Shown one piece after another: positions 9,279 through 19,116 of a DNA stretch of 64,000 bases. Origin of the DNA: Thiotrichales bacterium (GTDB lineage Bacteria; Pseudomonadota; Gammaproteobacteria; Beggiatoales; Beggiatoaceae). Both the position numbers and the translations under genes were made by a program. The notes beneath the pieces were generated by a model. It was not told the origin of the DNA, did no database searches, and saw only the letters and a program-made list of their open reading frames with translations. The DNA lies in assembly GCA_016744475.1 (NCBI GenBank), contig JADGEH010000013.1, positions 1 through 64,000 of the forward strand, given 5' to 3'. The number at the start of each line of letters is the position of its first letter. Position 1 is the stretch's first letter.

Positions 9279-10211
9279 GTGACCACCGCTTACATTACTC
9301 ATCCCGCCTGTGCATTGCATGATATGGGCGATTTTCATCCCGAATGTCCCGAACGTTTAAGCCATATAGAAGACCGCTTGATGGCGGCGGGTCTGTTAGA
9401 CTTTCTGCAATACCATGAAGCCCCCAGAGCTAAACGCACCCAGCTAGGGCGCGTGCATGACGGCAACTACATCAAAACCGTGATGAACTTCAAGCCAAAA
9501 GACGGCGAAGAACACCGTTACCTCGACCCCGACACCCTCATGATGGAACACACGCCAGAAGCCGCTTTGCGAGCAGCGGGAGCCGTGGTATTAGCCACTG
9601 AATTGGTCGCCGATAAAAAAGTCAATAATGCTTTTTGCAATGTGCGCCCACCAGGACACCATGCTTTAAAAGAACAAGCGATGGGGTTTTGTTTTTTTAA
9701 CAATGTTGCGGTCGGTGCGGCACATGCCTTGGGCGAATTCGGTCTTAATCGTGTTGCCGTGTGTGATTTTGATGTGCATCACGGCAATGGTACAGAAGAT
9801 ATTTTCACGCAGGACTACCGCGTTATGCTGTGTTCCTCCTTCCAACATCCTTTCTATCCACACACCCCATTAGAATCAGACAATCCTCATATTATCAACG
9901 CGCCGTTAGATGCGGGCGCTGATGGAGCCGCCTTCCGACAAGCGATTACAGACATTTGGCTGCCTGCTTTACGTCGCTTTGCACCACAAATGATCTTTAT
10001 TTCAGCCGGTTTTGATGCTCATATAGAAGATGACATGGGTCATGTACAACTCCGCGAAGCAGATTACGTGTGGGTCACAGAACAATTATTAAAAGTCGCT
10101 GATGAATTCTCACAAGGGCGCGTGGTATCCGTCTTAGAAGGGGGCTATGCCTTATCCGCTTTAGGCCGCAGTGCGACAGAACATGTGCGGACTTTGATGG
10201 GGATTCACTAA
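9279..10211 (+). CDS. Histone deacetylase family (class II, AcuC/AphA-like) amidohydrolase
   Basis: Zinc-dependent deacetylase of the arginase/deacetylase fold, about 310 residues. Visible signature: RPPGHHA, CDFDVHHGNGT (zinc-binding Asp and His), ISAGFDAH (second zinc Asp) and a C-terminal LEGGY. Bacterial members deacetylate small molecules such as polyamines, or acetyl-lysine; the substrate cannot be read from sequence. An ATG at 9201 opens the frame, but GTG 9279 has AAGGAG 8 bases upstream and gives the usual family N-terminus (YITHPACALHDMG), so GTG is preferred. The gap behind it contains only an 8-base inverted pair CCAGCGCT (10223) / AGCGCTGG (10274). Confidence 0.9.
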   Translation: MTTAYITHPACALHDMGDFHPECPERLSHIEDRLMAAGLLDFLQYHEAPRAKRTQLGRVHDGNYIKTVMNFKPKDGEEHRYLDPDTLMMEHTPEAALRAAGAVVLATELVADKKVNNAFCNVRPPGHHALKEQAMGFCFFNNVAVGAAHALGEFGLNRVAVCDFDVHHGNGTEDIFTQDYRVMLCSSFQHPFYPHTPLESDNPHIINAPLDAGADGAAFRQAITDIWLPALRRFAPQMIFISAGFDAHIEDDMGHVQLREADYVWVTEQLLKVADEFSQGRVVSVLEGGYALSALGRSATEHVRTLMGIH

Positions 10212-10366
10212 GTAGACTCGCTCCAGCGCTAGCACAGCATCATTTTTGTGCAGTGCAAAATATTTACCCTTTGAGCGCTGGAAACGGTTTTTCTATGCTA
10301 CATAAACTGTAATAATAACCACTCATTAAAAATCTTTAGTCAAAAATAGACTGACACGGAAATATC

Positions 10367-11437
10367 ATGGCAAACGATAGTATTAATAATGTGCGCATTG
10401 CTTCGGAAAAAGTGCTGATCAGCCCCGAAGCCTTAAAACAAAAACAACCGCTGACGGAACAAGCCAAACACACAGTGCGCGAAGGTCGCAGCACCATTGA
10501 AGCGATTTTAGATCGACGCGATCCACGCTTATTAGTCGTGACCGGCCCTTGCTCCATTCATGACTTAGAAGCCGCTAAAGCTTACGCTTCACGCTTAAAA
10601 CGTTTGCATGATGCCTGCAAAGATAGTTTATATATCGTCATGCGCGTGTATTTTGAAAAACCGCGCACCACTATTGGTTGGAAAGGCTTTATTAATGACC
10701 CCTACATTAATGATTCCTTTCATGTCGAAGAAGGCATGCACAAAGCCCGTGAACTCTTGTTATGGTTGGCCGAAATCGGCTTGCCCGCAGGCACAGAAGC
10801 GCTTGACCCGATTACGCCGCAATATTTATCCGACTTATTTTCCTGGACAGCTATCGGGGCACGCACCACGGAATCCCAAACCCACCGCGAATTAGCCAGT
10901 GGTTTATCCACCCCGGTCGGTTTTAAAAACGGCACCGATGGCAACCTCAACACCGCCATTAATGCACTGCATTCTGCCGCCGCTTCGCATCATTTTCTAG
11001 GGATTAATCAAGCCGGACAAGTGACCGTGATTCAAACCCAAGGCAACCAATACGGGCATGTCATTTTACGCGGTGGAAAAGATACCAATTATGATTCTGT
11101 CCATATCGCACTGTGCGAACAAGCCCTACACAAAGCCAGTATGCCTGCCAATATCGTCATTGATTGCAGCCACGGTAATTCTAATAAAGACCCAGAATTA
11201 CAGCCATTGGTGGCAGAAAATGTTTGCAATCAAATTCTTGAAGGCAACCATTCGATTGTAGGCATCATGTTAGAAAGCCATCTCAATGAAGGCAGTCAAC
11301 CTATCCCTGAAGATCACAAACAGCTTAAATACGGTGTTTCAATCACTGATGCCTGTATGAACTGGGCCACCACTGAAGAATTGCTCCGACATTTACGCGA
11401 CCGTTTGAAAGAGGTCTTACCACAACGTATGAGTTAA
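10367..11437 (+). CDS. aroG: 3-deoxy-7-phosphoheptulonate (DAHP) synthase, class I
   Basis: First enzyme of the shikimate pathway, condensing phosphoenolpyruvate and erythrose-4-phosphate. The 356-residue length and blocks VTGPCSIHD, MRVYFEKPRTT, GWKGFINDP, GARTTESQTHRELASG and IDCSHGNSNKD identify the AroF/G/H type with a metal-binding Cys (GPCS) and the N-terminal feedback-regulation segment. GGA precedes the ATG at a normal distance. Monocistronic, with a strong terminator at 11460. Which aromatic amino acid inhibits it cannot be told safely. Confidence 0.95.
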   Translation: MANDSINNVRIASEKVLISPEALKQKQPLTEQAKHTVREGRSTIEAILDRRDPRLLVVTGPCSIHDLEAAKAYASRLKRLHDACKDSLYIVMRVYFEKPRTTIGWKGFINDPYINDSFHVEEGMHKARELLLWLAEIGLPAGTEALDPITPQYLSDLFSWTAIGARTTESQTHRELASGLSTPVGFKNGTDGNLNTAINALHSAAASHHFLGINQAGQVTVIQTQGNQYGHVILRGGKDTNYDSVHIALCEQALHKASMPANIVIDCSHGNSNKDPELQPLVAENVCNQILEGNHSIVGIMLESHLNEGSQPIPEDHKQLKYGVSITDACMNWATTEELLRHLRDRLKEVLPQRMS

Positions 11438-11459
11438 ATCCTCCACTTGTGGATGCCAT

Positions 11460-11502
11460 AAAAAAAACCTGACAGAGGTTTCACTTCTGTCAGGTTTTTT
11501 TA
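11460..11502 (+). terminator. Rho-independent terminator of the DAHP synthase gene
   Basis: AACCTGACAGAGG and its complement around TTCACTTC, followed by a T-run. Confidence 0.9.
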
Positions 11503-11554
11503 TTGAAAATGATGGCGTGGATAAGCATTAAAGCCACAGGTACACAGCGCACAC

Positions 11555-11594
11555 GAGCACTTTTCTGCCCATCATGCCCGGTGCAAAAGTGCTC
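11555..11594. repeat. Inverted repeat upstream of valS
   Basis: A perfect 10-base pair, GAGCACTTTT and AAAAGTGCTC, separated by 20 bases, lies in the 324-base gap between the DAHP synthase gene and valS. It could be an operator or a leader structure. Nothing else is recognisable in the gap. Confidence 0.4.
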
Positions 11595-11761
11595 CCCACA
11601 GCCTCTCAAAACAAGCTTTGTTGATAACAGCTCGACAAGTGCTTTTGCCGTCCTAAATTTCCCTATATCCTAACGCTCAGTTATTAAACCCAGCAATGTA
11701 TCACCATCGTCGTGACACACCGCTACAACGATCACCCTCACAAGGACATAGAATTTCAGTC

Positions 11762-14617
11762 ATGGAAAAAACTTATAACCCCCAATCCATCGAACAACAC
11801 TGGTACCACACCTGGGAAGACCAAGGCTATTTTGCACCGAAAACCGAAGGCACGCCTTACTGCATCATGATCCCACCGCCCAATGTGACAGGCACGCTGC
11901 ACATGGGGCACGCTTTCCAAGACACCATCATGGACATGCTGACCCGCTACCACCGCATGAAAGGCGACAACACTTTATGGCAAGTTGGCACCGATCACGC
12001 GGGCATCGCCACGCAAATGGTGGTCGAGCGTCAACTCGCTGCTGAAGACAAAACTCGTCATGATTTAGGGCGCGAAGATTTCATCAAGCGCGTGTGGGAT
12101 TGGAAAGCAGAATCCGGCGGCACCATCACTAAGCAATTGCGCTGCATGGGTGCGTCCGTCGATTGGTCAACTGAGCGTTTTACCATGGACGAAGGCTTGT
12201 CCAATGCGGTCAAAGAAGTCTTTGTACGCCTGCATGATGAAGGCTTGATTTATCGCGGCAAACGGCTGGTCAATTGGGACCCCGCACTGCACACCGCCGT
12301 GTCTGATTTAGAAGTGATTTCCGAAGAAGAAAACGGACACATGTGGCACATGCGCTACCCACTCACCGACGGCAGCGGGCATTTAGTGGTCGCCACCACT
12401 CGTCCAGAAACCATGCTCGGCGATACCGCCGTTGCAGTACACCCTGAAGACGAACGTTATCAAGCCTTTATCGGCAAAACCATCGACTTACCGCTGACCA
12501 AGCGCAGCATTCCGATTATTGCCGACGACTATGTAGACAAAGACTTCGGCACTGGCTGCGTGAAAATCACCCCTGCCCACGATCACAACGATTACGCCGT
12601 CGGACAACGCCACGATTTGCCAAAAATTAACGTGCTCACCATTGATGCCAAAATCAACGAAAATGCCCCCGAACAGTATCGCGGGTTAGACCGCTACGTG
12701 GCACGAAAACAGATCGTCAAAGATTTAGAAGCCCTCGGCTTAATGGAAAAAATCGAGCCGCACAAACTCATGGTACCAAGAGGCGACCGCAGCCATGCCG
12801 TGATCGAACCCTATCTCACCGACCAATGGTTCGTGGATTTGACCCGCAAAGAGCAAGCCGATGGTCGCCCCGGCGGTTGGACAGAGATCATCGAGCCAGC
12901 ACTCAACGTCGTGCGCAATGGCGAGATCAAATTTATTCCCGAAAACTGGGAAAAAACCTACTTTCAATGGTTAGAAAACATCCAAGACTGGTGCATTTCA
13001 CGGCAAATCTGGTGGGGACACCGCATCCCCGCTTGGTACGACGAATCAGGCGCAGTCTACGTTGGTTACTCCGAAGACGATGTGCGCAAAAAATACAACA
13101 TCCCCGCAGGCGATGTGCTTACCCAAGACACCGACGTGCTCGACACCTGGTTCTCCTCCGCGCTGTGGCCCTTCTCCACCCTCGGCTGGCCTGAAAACAC
13201 CGACCGTCTGAACACCTTCTACCCCACCAGCGTGCTCGTCACAGGCTTCGACATCATCTTCTTCTGGGTCGCCCGCATGATCATGATGGGCAAAAAATTC
13301 ATGGGCGATGTGCCGTTCCACGAAGTTTATATTCACGGACTCGTGCGCGACCAAGACGGCAACAAAATGTCCAAATCTAAAGGCAACGTGCTCGATCCGC
13401 TCGATCTCATTAACGGTATCGAGTTAGAAACCCTGGTCAACAAACGCACCACCGGTTTAATGCAGCCCGAAATGGCGAAAAAAATCGAAAAATCCACGCG
13501 CAAGCACTTTCCCGACGGCATCAACGCCTACGGCACCGACGCGCTACGCTTCACCTTCGCCGCCCTCGCCACCACCGGGCGCGACATCAACTTTCACACC
13601 GGGCGCATCGAAGGCTACCGCAACTTCTGCAACAAACTGTGGAACGCCACCCGCTACGTGCTGATGAACACCGAAGGCCAAGACACAGGCTTAAGCGATG
13701 CAGCCGTCGAACTCACCCTCGCCGACCGCTGGATCATCTCCCGCTTGCAACGTGTTGAAGTCCAAGTCCACAAACACTACGCCAGCTACCGATTTGATTT
13801 GATGGCGAGTGCCATTTATGACTTCACCTGGAACGAGTACTGCGACTGGTATTTAGAACTGTCCAAACCCGTGCTCACCCACGCCGACACCTCCGAAGCC
13901 GTACAACGCGGCACCCGCCGCACCCTCGTGCGCGTGCTCGAAACCCTGCTCAGAATGCTGCACCCCATCATGCCGTTTATCACCGAAGAACTCTGGCAAA
14001 AAGTCGCGCCGCTCGCCGGAAATCTCGCCGGGAGTGTCGAACCCCAGTTCGACACAGCCGCCAAAGGAGGCTCAAACGAAGCCACCATCATGCTACAAGC
14101 CTTCCCCGAAACCCAAAGCGACCAACTCGACGAAGCCGCCGAAGCAGGCATCGCTTGGTTACAAGCCATCATCCTCGGCGTGCGCCGCATCCGCGCCGAA
14201 ATGGACATCCCTCCCGGCAAACTATTACCCATTCTTTTGCAAAACGGTTCAGACATCGATCAAACCCGTTTGAATTCAAATGAAGGTTTCATTAAAAACC
14301 TAGCCCGACTAGAAAGCATCACCTGGTTGAACCCAAACGACACACCGCCAGAATCTGCCATGGCTTTAGCCGGAGAAATGAAAATTCTCATCCCGCTGGC
14401 AGGGTTGATTAATAAAGACGCAGAACTTGAACGTTTAACGCGAGAAATGGGCAAAATCCAAAAAGACCTGGACAAACTCACCGCTAAACTGTCAAATCCA
14501 AACTTTGTGGACAAAGCCCCCGCAGCGGTAGTAGAAAAAGACCAAGCACGGGTAGCAGAACTGCAAGCCACACTGGGGCAGTTGCAAGAACAAGAGGTGA
14601 AGATTAAAGCTTTGTGA
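11762..14617 (+). CDS. valS: Valyl-tRNA synthetase
   Basis: Class I synthetase charging tRNA-Val, 951 residues from ATG 11762. HMGH is at 47-50, KMSKS at 535-539 ([10 protein letters not shown]), with the CP1 editing domain between. The C-terminal 65 residues form the ValRS coiled-coil tRNA-binding arm. An upstream ATG at 11696 would add 22 residues with no family similarity; the chosen start gives the expected [11 protein letters not shown]. Ribosome binding is weak (AAGGA 15 bases away). The codon mix is noticeably more C-rich between 12.7 and 14.2 kb than around it, probably a codon-bias effect. Confidence 0.97.
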   Translation: MEKTYNPQSIEQHWYHTWEDQGYFAPKTEGTPYCIMIPPPNVTGTLHMGHAFQDTIMDMLTRYHRMKGDNTLWQVGTDHAGIATQMVVERQLAAEDKTRHDLGREDFIKRVWDWKAESGGTITKQLRCMGASVDWSTERFTMDEGLSNAVKEVFVRLHDEGLIYRGKRLVNWDPALHTAVSDLEVISEEENGHMWHMRYPLTDGSGHLVVATTRPETMLGDTAVAVHPEDERYQAFIGKTIDLPLTKRSIPIIADDYVDKDFGTGCVKITPAHDHNDYAVGQRHDLPKINVLTIDAKINENAPEQYRGLDRYVARKQIVKDLEALGLMEKIEPHKLMVPRGDRSHAVIEPYLTDQWFVDLTRKEQADGRPGGWTEIIEPALNVVRNGEIKFIPENWEKTYFQWLENIQDWCISRQIWWGHRIPAWYDESGAVYVGYSEDDVRKKYNIPAGDVLTQDTDVLDTWFSSALWPFSTLGWPENTDRLNTFYPTSVLVTGFDIIFFWVARMIMMGKKFMGDVPFHEVYIHGLVRDQDGNKMSKSKGNVLDPLDLINGIELETLVNKRTTGLMQPEMAKKIEKSTRKHFPDGINAYGTDALRFTFAALATTGRDINFHTGRIEGYRNFCNKLWNATRYVLMNTEGQDTGLSDAAVELTLADRWIISRLQRVEVQVHKHYASYRFDLMASAIYDFTWNEYCDWYLELSKPVLTHADTSEAVQRGTRRTLVRVLETLLRMLHPIMPFITEELWQKVAPLAGNLAGSVEPQFDTAAKGGSNEATIMLQAFPETQSDQLDEAAEAGIAWLQAIILGVRRIRAEMDIPPGKLLPILLQNGSDIDQTRLNSNEGFIKNLARLESITWLNPNDTPPESAMALAGEMKILIPLAGLINKDAELERLTREMGKIQKDLDKLTAKLSNPNFVDKAPAAVVEKDQARVAELQATLGQLQEQEVKIKAL

Positions 14618-14636
14618 ATGCGATGCGAAATGCCGA

Positions 14637-14739
14637 TATAGCTAAAGTACATCATTTATAGGCTTGCGATAGAGCCAAACTCAAGACTGCCAGTCCTTCA
14701 AGGACTGGCAGTCTTAACAACTGATATAATTTTGCTATA
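14637..14739. mobile_element. Family E palindromic element, copy 1
   Basis: Begins TATAGCTAAAGTACATC and ends ATAATTTTGCTATA. It contains a perfect palindrome: AAGACTGCCAGTCCTT (14684-14699), one base at 14700, then its complement. Copies 2 and 3 are at 20020-20122 and 27119-27219. It lies directly behind valS. Confidence 0.75.
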
Positions 14740-14888
14740 GATGCGTATTAAAAACGGAAATTTATCGGCATTTGTCCACCGTTGGTGAGTTTGTTATGTT
14801 GGACTCCCTTCGTCAGCCCAATCTTGTATCTTACCCCCCATGATAATGAGTTATCATCATACGGAAATCAGAGAGGCTGTGCCTACCC

Positions 14889-15053
14889 TTAGAGCCTATA
14901 CGAAGATGGAGAATCGAAGCGAAAATTTGCCATTTTGAAGCAGAATTTTCGGTTTTTTAAGGCGAATAGCACGCTATTTAATGAAAAAAAGCGGAAAACC
15001 TGACCAAAAATGCGGGTTTGCAGCCGATTATCCCGTTTTCGTATAGGCTCTTA
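14889..15053 (+). mobile_element. MITE-like element, family A, copy 3
   Basis: Core 14892-15050 between TTA duplications (14889-14891, 15051-15053). It is inserted a short way upstream of the IS110 remnant, joining CTACCC and GACTTCGAGT. The stretch 14740-14888 before it has no clear content. Confidence 0.85.
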
Positions 15054-15119
15054 GACTTCGAGTCTGCATCTCCAAGGAAAGTCCGCACACTGATTATTTT
15101 GTTTTTAAAGAGGTTTATC

Positions 15120-15318
15120 ATGAATTTCATAGGAATTGATGTTTCAAATCTTGCTGCGTAACAATGTGCCTGACAAACCACTTCACAAAGTGGTTGAGAA
15201 TAGTATCAGCGGCATTCAAACGTTGTTAGCGTTTGTCGGCAAAAAAACCAGCAGTGCCACCACGGATTTGCACATCGTATTAGAGGCCACCAGTGTTGAC
15301 CATGAAACGGCTGCCTAG
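15120..15318 (+). pseudogene. IS110-family transposase remnant
   Basis: The ATG at 15120, with AGAGG upstream, reads MNFIGIDVS, the DEDD-type N-terminus of IS110 transposases. The frame shifts and continues from about 15160 as NKPLHKVVENS-like text (seen as DKPLHKVVENS...), ending in HIVLEATSVDHETAA, which matches the second conserved block (EATGVYHE in relatives). It stops there with no RuvC completion or C-terminal domain. So only about 65 of more than 300 residues survive, with one frameshift. The following 15319-15465 stretch contains no gene. Confidence 0.75.
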
Positions 15319-15465
15319 TTAGTAAATTTAAAAACATAAAAAATATATTTTACAATAACTTGGGATCACCTTTGCAGGGCCGATTCTATAAAGATTATGA
15401 AAAACTTGACCTAAGACACGGTATCTGGGAGGTCTGAAACTCGTCAAAATAAGCTTGGTGAGGTA

Positions 15466-16056
15466 CTAAGCTTTTTTCTTTTTACGCCATCCCAATAGCA
15501 ACAAGACTAAGCCCACAACAAAAATACCTAAGCCACGTTTAAAACTAGGATGCGCATTATGCAGCAGCAAATAAAAATCATCATCCAAGTTTTTCATCAG
15601 CTTTTTTACATCATCTTTATGTGAATTTTTCATGCCGTCAGCACTCAGCATATTGCCTGAAATTTCTTGTTGAAAAATAAGCGCGTCTTTATGTTGAGCG
15701 ATGTATTTCAATTGTTCTGCGGCGGGTAAGTTGTGCAGTGTACTGGCTAATGCCAATAACTTTTTGTCTTTTGAAGACAGCAGTAGTTTTTTCAATGCCT
15801 CTTGTTTGAAAGAGTCTGATTCAATGGGAAGATAAAGGCGTGTGACCACCTCTTTATCTTTCTTTTTCATCACCACGACGGCTTGTAGCATATTGATTTT
15901 AGCATCGGTTAAAATAACCCATTTCGCTGATTTATCTGAATTCATGTATTCCGCGACGGTCATGCGTATCGGTTCTGGGTTTTTCCAGCCAGAATACGCA
16001 TCCACCACACCGACCGCCAGGATTAATGCGCCGAGTAAAAGAAGAATGTATTTCAT
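15466..16056 (-). CDS. Unknown protein with two membrane segments
   Basis: A 196-residue protein. A hydrophobic N-terminal segment (residues 3-20) is followed by a mainly basic and polar domain of about 140 residues, then a second hydrophobic segment (about 173-189) and a KKKKA tail. The middle domain should face the periplasm if both segments span the membrane. I recognise no family. It is single between the IS110 remnant and the BNR-repeat gene. Confidence 0.7.
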   Translation of the reverse strand: MKYILLLLGALILAVGVVDAYSGWKNPEPIRMTVAEYMNSDKSAKWVILTDAKINMLQAVVVMKKKDKEVVTRLYLPIESDSFKQEALKKLLLSSKDKKLLALASTLHNLPAAEQLKYIAQHKDALIFQQEISGNMLSADGMKNSHKDDVKKLMKNLDDDFYLLLHNAHPSFKRGLGIFVVGLVLLLLGWRKKKKA

Positions 16057-16097
16057 GATGTGAGCCTTTCATTCAATAGGGTATTTCTAAAAAGTAT

Positions 16098-16128
16098 AAA
16101 AAACCCCCATGTGTTCTGGGGGTTCTTT
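16098..16128 (-). terminator. Terminator of the BNR-repeat gene
   Basis: AACCCCCA and GGGGGTT arms with T-rich flanks, lying between the stop at 16162 and the start of the next minus-strand gene. Confidence 0.75.
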
Positions 16129-16161
16129 ATGTCTTCATGTTAGATGAATATAGACACCAGA

Positions 16162-17526
16162 TTAGAACCCTGCTTCTTCAGCCATAGGCAGATAGCTGTC
16201 TGCATTGCCAAAGTTTTGCACGGTTAAACCCCATAACGATTGATTGAAACCATACAAGTTTTTATCGTCAGCATTGTAAGCCAGGTAAGTACCGCTGGCT
16301 GGGTAGTAGCGCACTTGATAAGCGGGTGGAACTTCTAGGTTTTGCACGCCTGCTGCTGGGAAAAGGTCGGCAAACAAAGATTCTGCCCAATTCATGACAC
16401 GCTGCCAGGTGGGTTTTGCTGGAGGCTCTTCGTTGCTATTGGTAGGATCGGTGTCGATATAAATCACATCGTGCATGTTGTAGCCGATATTGGAATCAGC
16501 GAAGGCTTCTGTCCATTCTTTACCATCCAGTGAGATGTAGCGTTTGCTGTCATGTCCCACCAGCAAGAAACGTCCGTTAGCAAAGATCATGTCGTTGACC
16601 ATACGACTGCTATTGCTGCCACTGGCTGTCCAGCCTTTTTCACCAATATTGGTGGACGTATAGATGTCGCCAAAGGGAGACAAAGCACTCCAGATACCAT
16701 TACCATAAGCGACAGGATAAGCTTGCTGTTTAGCGGGTTGTGCTGCGACCGCCCAACTATCGCCAAGGTCTGTTGATACCGCTGTGGTGGTCATTCCCCA
16801 TTCGCTGGAATGGCTATTGGACATAATGACAATAGTGGATTCACCATCAAAGCCGATTTTTTGCAATTGTCCTGAGTCAAAAGCACCAATACGAAATTGT
16901 TTATCTAATTCCACTTTGGTGCCATCAGTGACAAAGGTCGTTACCACACCGCTGAAGCTACCGCCACTCACGACAAAGCGGTTATTGCCCACATACATCA
17001 CGTCACGCGCATGTTGCATTTCATAATCAAACCCACCGTCTTTATAATGAGGATCACTGTCATCCCCTTGCACGTATAACCAGTCCTTACCATCGTTTGA
17101 ATACAAGATGTGACCGCTGTCACCGACCACTAAAAATACGCCATTACCATAGGCTACCGCACGAAAATAAGTGCTACCTGAAGTGACGTTATTACCACTT
17201 TTATGTGTAATTTCATGCACTTCCCAATTTTCACCCATATCTTCAGAGACCATGATGTAACCGCCCACAGCGACTAATTGGCCATCACCATAAGCCAGCC
17301 CAGACACCCGTCTTGGCGTGTACATCACTTCTTCCCAAGTAAAGCCGCCGTCAGTGGATTTGTCCACATAACCCACAGAACCGCCTTGAGTAATGGCTGC
17401 AAACAAGACTTTATCGGGAGCTGTCCAAGGTTCCAAATCAGCTTGTGCATAAGCCCAGACAGAAGAGCAAAGAAAACCTGCTGCCATGACAGCGCGAGAG
17501 AAACGAGGTAAACGTAGTTTAAACAT
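16162..17526 (-). CDS. Secreted BNR/YCF48-like beta-propeller protein
   Basis: A 454-residue protein with a signal peptide (residues 1-27, ending WAYAQA). The body has about six repeated units of the kind GNGVFLVVGDSGHILYSNDG and GRFLLVGHDSKRYISLDG, typical of sialidase/YCF48-type propellers. Each unit carries an S-x-D-G-x-x-W box (STDGGFTW, SEDMGENW, SNDGKDW, STDLGDSW, SLDGKEW). The last 75 residues are a separate small domain with YYPASGTYLAYN. It may be a surface or periplasmic binding protein; no catalytic residues are evident. Downstream terminator at 16098. Upstream is family A copy 4. Confidence 0.75.
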   Translation of the reverse strand: MFKLRLPRFSRAVMAAGFLCSSVWAYAQADLEPWTAPDKVLFAAITQGGSVGYVDKSTDGGFTWEEVMYTPRRVSGLAYGDGQLVAVGGYIMVSEDMGENWEVHEITHKSGNNVTSGSTYFRAVAYGNGVFLVVGDSGHILYSNDGKDWLYVQGDDSDPHYKDGGFDYEMQHARDVMYVGNNRFVVSGGSFSGVVTTFVTDGTKVELDKQFRIGAFDSGQLQKIGFDGESTIVIMSNSHSSEWGMTTTAVSTDLGDSWAVAAQPAKQQAYPVAYGNGIWSALSPFGDIYTSTNIGEKGWTASGSNSSRMVNDMIFANGRFLLVGHDSKRYISLDGKEWTEAFADSNIGYNMHDVIYIDTDPTNSNEEPPAKPTWQRVMNWAESLFADLFPAAGVQNLEVPPAYQVRYYPASGTYLAYNADDKNLYGFNQSLWGLTVQNFGNADSYLPMAEEAGF

Positions 17527-17594
17527 GATGAAAACTCCTAAAAGGTTTGATGCTTATGACATCGATAAAACAAACAAGACAATAAAGAAGGGCT

Positions 17595-17759
17595 TTAGAG
17601 CCTATACAAAAATGGGATAATCGGCTGCAAACCCGCCCTTTTGGTCAGGTTTTCCGCTTTTTTTCGTTCAATAGCACGCTATTCGCCTTAAAAAACCGAA
17701 AAACCCGCCTCAAAATGGCGAATTTTCGCTTCGATTCCCCATCTTCGTATAGGCTCTTA
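17595..17759 (-). mobile_element. MITE-like element, family A, copy 4 (supplies the stop of the next gene)
   Basis: Core 17598-17756, inverted relative to copies 1-3, flanked by TTA (17595-17597 and 17757-17759). The right TTA, read on the minus strand, is the TAA stop codon of the DUF3592 gene. Confidence 0.88.
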
Positions 17760-18230
17760 CGCCGCCGATTGATCACTGACTGAGTGAGCAGTGGAAGAAA
17801 TGGATGTGATCCGTCGGTGGCGTATCAGCACTAACAAAGCAATGCTCCAAAACAACAGCGTTAAAACAAAAGACAACAGCATCGGTGCATACAAACCATT
17901 AGTAGAATAAATTTTGGCTTGTAGCGGATTTTGCGGGTGATACAACACAGGTACTTTTTCACCTGTTTGATAACGACTACCCAATGGGTTAGCAAACACC
18001 TTCTGCACTGAACGTGTATCCAACGTGGAAAACCGCACAATTGGTTGAGAACCGTTATATCCATGCAGCGTGTCCATACCCACCACAGTGCCCGTTGCTA
18101 CCAATCCTTGGTTAAGTAAAGCCTGATTCTTATGCGCTTCCTCGATGCCAAGTAGCAGCATCACACCGCCTAATAGCAGCGGTAGCAAATAACTCATCTT
18201 GCGCACAGAACATGAAGCGAACGAAAACAT
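17757..18230 (-). CDS. DUF3592 membrane protein
   Basis: A 157-residue protein with two hydrophobic segments (about residues 13-29 and 115-137) and an intervening domain with the DUF3592 pattern: TGTVVG, a beta strand IVRFST, then GEKVPVLYHPQNP. Members are poorly characterised membrane proteins. Start unclear: ATG 18230 has GGAA upstream and overlaps the stop of a 28-codon frame as TGATG. ATG 18197 gives the more family-like MSYLLPLLLGG and would leave the dispersed element at 18201-18245 non-coding. The stop codon is the target duplication of family A copy 4. Confidence 0.75.
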   Translation of the reverse strand: MFSFASCSVRKMSYLLPLLLGGVMLLLGIEEAHKNQALLNQGLVATGTVVGMDTLHGYNGSQPIVRFSTLDTRSVQKVFANPLGSRYQTGEKVPVLYHPQNPLQAKIYSTNGLYAPMLLSFVLTLLFWSIALLVLIRHRRITSISSTAHSVSDQSAA

Positions 18231-18245
18231 CAGGTTTTTTCCACA
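18201..18245. repeat. Family G dispersed 45-base element, copy 1
   Basis: GCGCACAG, then GAACGAAAACAT and GGTTTTTTCCAC. The same order of blocks occurs at 31348-31390 (opposite strand) and 59455-59498. Here it straddles the start of the DUF3592 gene. Confidence 0.55.
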
Positions 18246-18316
18246 CGATGAAAACCGCCATTACGTAACATCAGTAAATCAGGCCAGCACGGTGATTGAG
18301 GTGCTTGTGTTGTCAT
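18230..18316 (-). CDS. Possible 28-residue leader peptide
   Basis: A small frame from ATG 18316 with GGAG 9 bases upstream. It ends in TGA overlapping the next ATG, the arrangement of a translationally coupled leader. Against it: the last third lies in the dispersed family G element, so the frame could be accidental. No similarity recognised. Confidence 0.3.
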   Translation of the reverse strand: MTTQAPQSPCWPDLLMLRNGGFHRVEKT

Positions 18317-18326
18317 GGGCTATACT

Positions 18327-18393
18327 CCGTCGTACTTTTGTATCCACCGCATCATTCCGATGGCTTGGACTGAAGTTTAGGTGGGTACGACGG
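18327..18393. promoter_or_regulatory. Inverted repeat between divergent genes
   Basis: CCGTCGTAC (18327-18335) and GTACGACGG (18385-18393) are perfect inverted copies. Partial matches extend on both sides (CCACC...GGTGG inside, TATACT outside). It lies between the DUF3592 gene and the response regulator, where both promoters must be, so an operator or a long hairpin is likely. The role is inferred from position only. Confidence 0.4.
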
Positions 18394-18489
18394 ATGGGTA
18401 TATTGGACAAGAGTCCAGAATAGACTCCGACTTTAGTCTCAAGGCAGAAGTCGCAATGCCTTGTATGCCGCTAAAAAATAAGGGAAAAA

Positions 18490-19116
18490 ATGAAAATATT
18501 AGAAGCCGATGATCACCCGCTGGTGCGTGCAGGTATTCGCCATATCATCAGTCAATTTGAGGAACCGGTAGAATTTTTAGAAGCGGGCAGCTTGGACGAG
18601 GCTTTAACTCTGGCAGAACAACATCCTGATCTTGATTTAGTGCTATTGGATTTATCCATGCCCGGCATGAATGGCTTTGCGGGCTACTACCGTTTAGAAG
18701 ATAGCTATCCGGCTTTACCTATTGCCATCCTATCCGCTTCAGAAAATCCACAAGACGTGCGCACCGCCATAGAAGCGGGTGCGGCGGGCTATATTCCTAA
18801 ATCGTCCAGCCCAGAATTGATGCTGACTGCTTTACGTTTGATTTTAGCGGGTGAGGTGTATGTGCCCGGAAAGTTGTTACAACAACCAGACATGCGCAAT
18901 GATCCAGTACCTGATGCGCTGACCAAACGCCAGCAAGAAGTATTAGATTGGATAGTAGAAGGGCTGAGCAATAAGCTCATAGCAGATCGCTTAAACATCA
19001 CGGAAAAGACGGTAAAACAACATATTACAACAATTTTTAGGGTATACGGCGTGACCAACCGCACGCAGTTGGCGTTGAAAGCACAGGCGGGAAAACATGA
19101 AAGAGACCGCCGTTAA
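18490..19116 (+). CDS. NarL/FixJ-family response regulator
   Basis: A 208-residue two-domain regulator. The receiver domain (residues 1-120) has the acidic pair D7/D8, phosphoacceptor D54 (LVLLDLSMPG), S82 and K104. The LuxR-type helix-turn-helix lies about residues 143-195 (LTKRQQEVLDWIVEG, LNITEKTVKQHI). It should bind DNA as a dimer when phosphorylated. No kinase is adjacent; the nearest in the window is at 55.4-57.1 kb, and pairing is unknown. AAGGG precedes the ATG. Its stop codon shares the palindrome TTAA with the stop of the convergent nuclease gene. Confidence 0.9.
   Translation: MKILEADDHPLVRAGIRHIISQFEEPVEFLEAGSLDEALTLAEQHPDLDLVLLDLSMPGMNGFAGYYRLEDSYPALPIAILSASENPQDVRTAIEAGAAGYIPKSSSPELMLTALRLILAGEVYVPGKLLQQPDMRNDPVPDALTKRQQEVLDWIVEGLSNKLIADRLNITEKTVKQHITTIFRVYGVTNRTQLALKAQAGKHERDRR

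Noticed and set aside
15136..15318. An intact 60-codon gene in the IS110 remnant
   Set aside because: Its text continues the transposase after a frameshift and it lacks its own ribosome site, so it was called a pseudogene.
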